A DNA stretch of 5,905 bases. It comes from Candidatus Sumerlaeota bacterium (GTDB lineage Bacteria; Sumerlaeota; Sumerlaeia; UBA8349). The stretch lies in NCBI GenBank assembly GCA_003501375.1, contig DNPO01000202.1, positions 5,123 to 11,027 of the forward strand, read 5' to 3'. Position numbers and translations under genes: made by a program. Below, piece by piece: positions 5,888 through 5,905 of this stretch; the stretch's first letter is position 1; each line of letters begins with the position of its first letter. Below the pieces are notes generated by a model, which was not told the DNA's origin, made no database searches, and worked only from the letters and a program-made list of their open reading frames with translations.

Positions 5888-5905
5888 AGCCCGCCGCTTT
5901 AGCGG
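5888..5905. repeat. Second hairpin of REP-like element, cut by window end
   Basis: AGCCCGC-CGCTTTA-GCGG looks like a hairpin whose right arm continues past the window; CCGC-TTTA-GCGG (5894-5905) is already a complete 4-bp stem. It sits 9 bases after the CGTCCC/GGGACG hairpin, giving the two-hairpin pattern of REP doublets or small MITE-like elements. Confidence 0.4.

Larger units (their letters stand above)
5747..5905. other. Non-coding right end
   Basis: I see no supportable gene in this stretch. From left to right it has a GC-rich patch, an A7 run followed by GCCCC (5770-5780), an AT-rich patch (5782-5791), a CRISPR-repeat-like sequence (5810-5841) and two hairpins (5864-5878 and 5888-5905) listed separately. 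If a gene lies to the right, this would be part of its control region or a repeat-filled spacer. Confidence 0.5.

Overview
The window holds most of a four-gene efflux operon on the + strand, a convergent sirohaem/iron-sulfur reductase gene on the - strand, and a short non-coding end with palindromic repeats. An HlyD-type periplasmic adaptor implies a diderm (Gram-negative) bacterium. The proteins clearly match E. coli YbhG, YbhF, YbhS and YbhR as I remember them. However, the DNA is only moderately GC-rich, the neighbourhood is not enterobacterial, and the hairpin-rich right end resembles repeats I associate loosely with Verrucomicrobia- or Bacteroidetes-like genomes. I cannot place the organism from the sequence alone.

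Layout: 1-879 is ybhG (5' end cut off by the window), 876-2612 ybhF, 2609-3757 ybhS and 3761-4870 ybhR. The genes overlap by 4 bp, overlap by 4 bp, and are separated by 3 bp, so they should be co-transcribed and translationally coupled. A 45-bp gap then leads to a gene of about 231 codons read leftwards (5611 to 4916). It encodes a small single-domain sirohaem/[4Fe-4S] sulfite or nitrite reductase-like protein. A near-consensus sigma-70-type promoter (TTGACG, 17 bp, TAGAAT) lies just upstream of it, with a perfect inverted repeat behind the promoter. The last ~160 bp encode nothing I can support. They contain one CRISPR-repeat-like sequence without an array and two strong hairpins that look like a REP/MITE-type repeat running off the window.

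How the genes work together: YbhF supplies two fused ATPase domains, YbhS and YbhR form a heterodimeric inner-membrane ABC-2 channel, and YbhG would link the pump to an outer-membrane TolC-type exit duct (not in the window). In E. coli this system has been linked to drug efflux and cation/proton exchange, but the substrate here is unknown. The reductase gene is convergent and is probably a separate transcription unit.

Most of the window is a known transporter type. The points worth a second look are the complementary decay of ATPase motifs in YbhF, the four-residue (not five-residue) spacing of the first cysteine pair in the reductase, and the repeats at the right edge.
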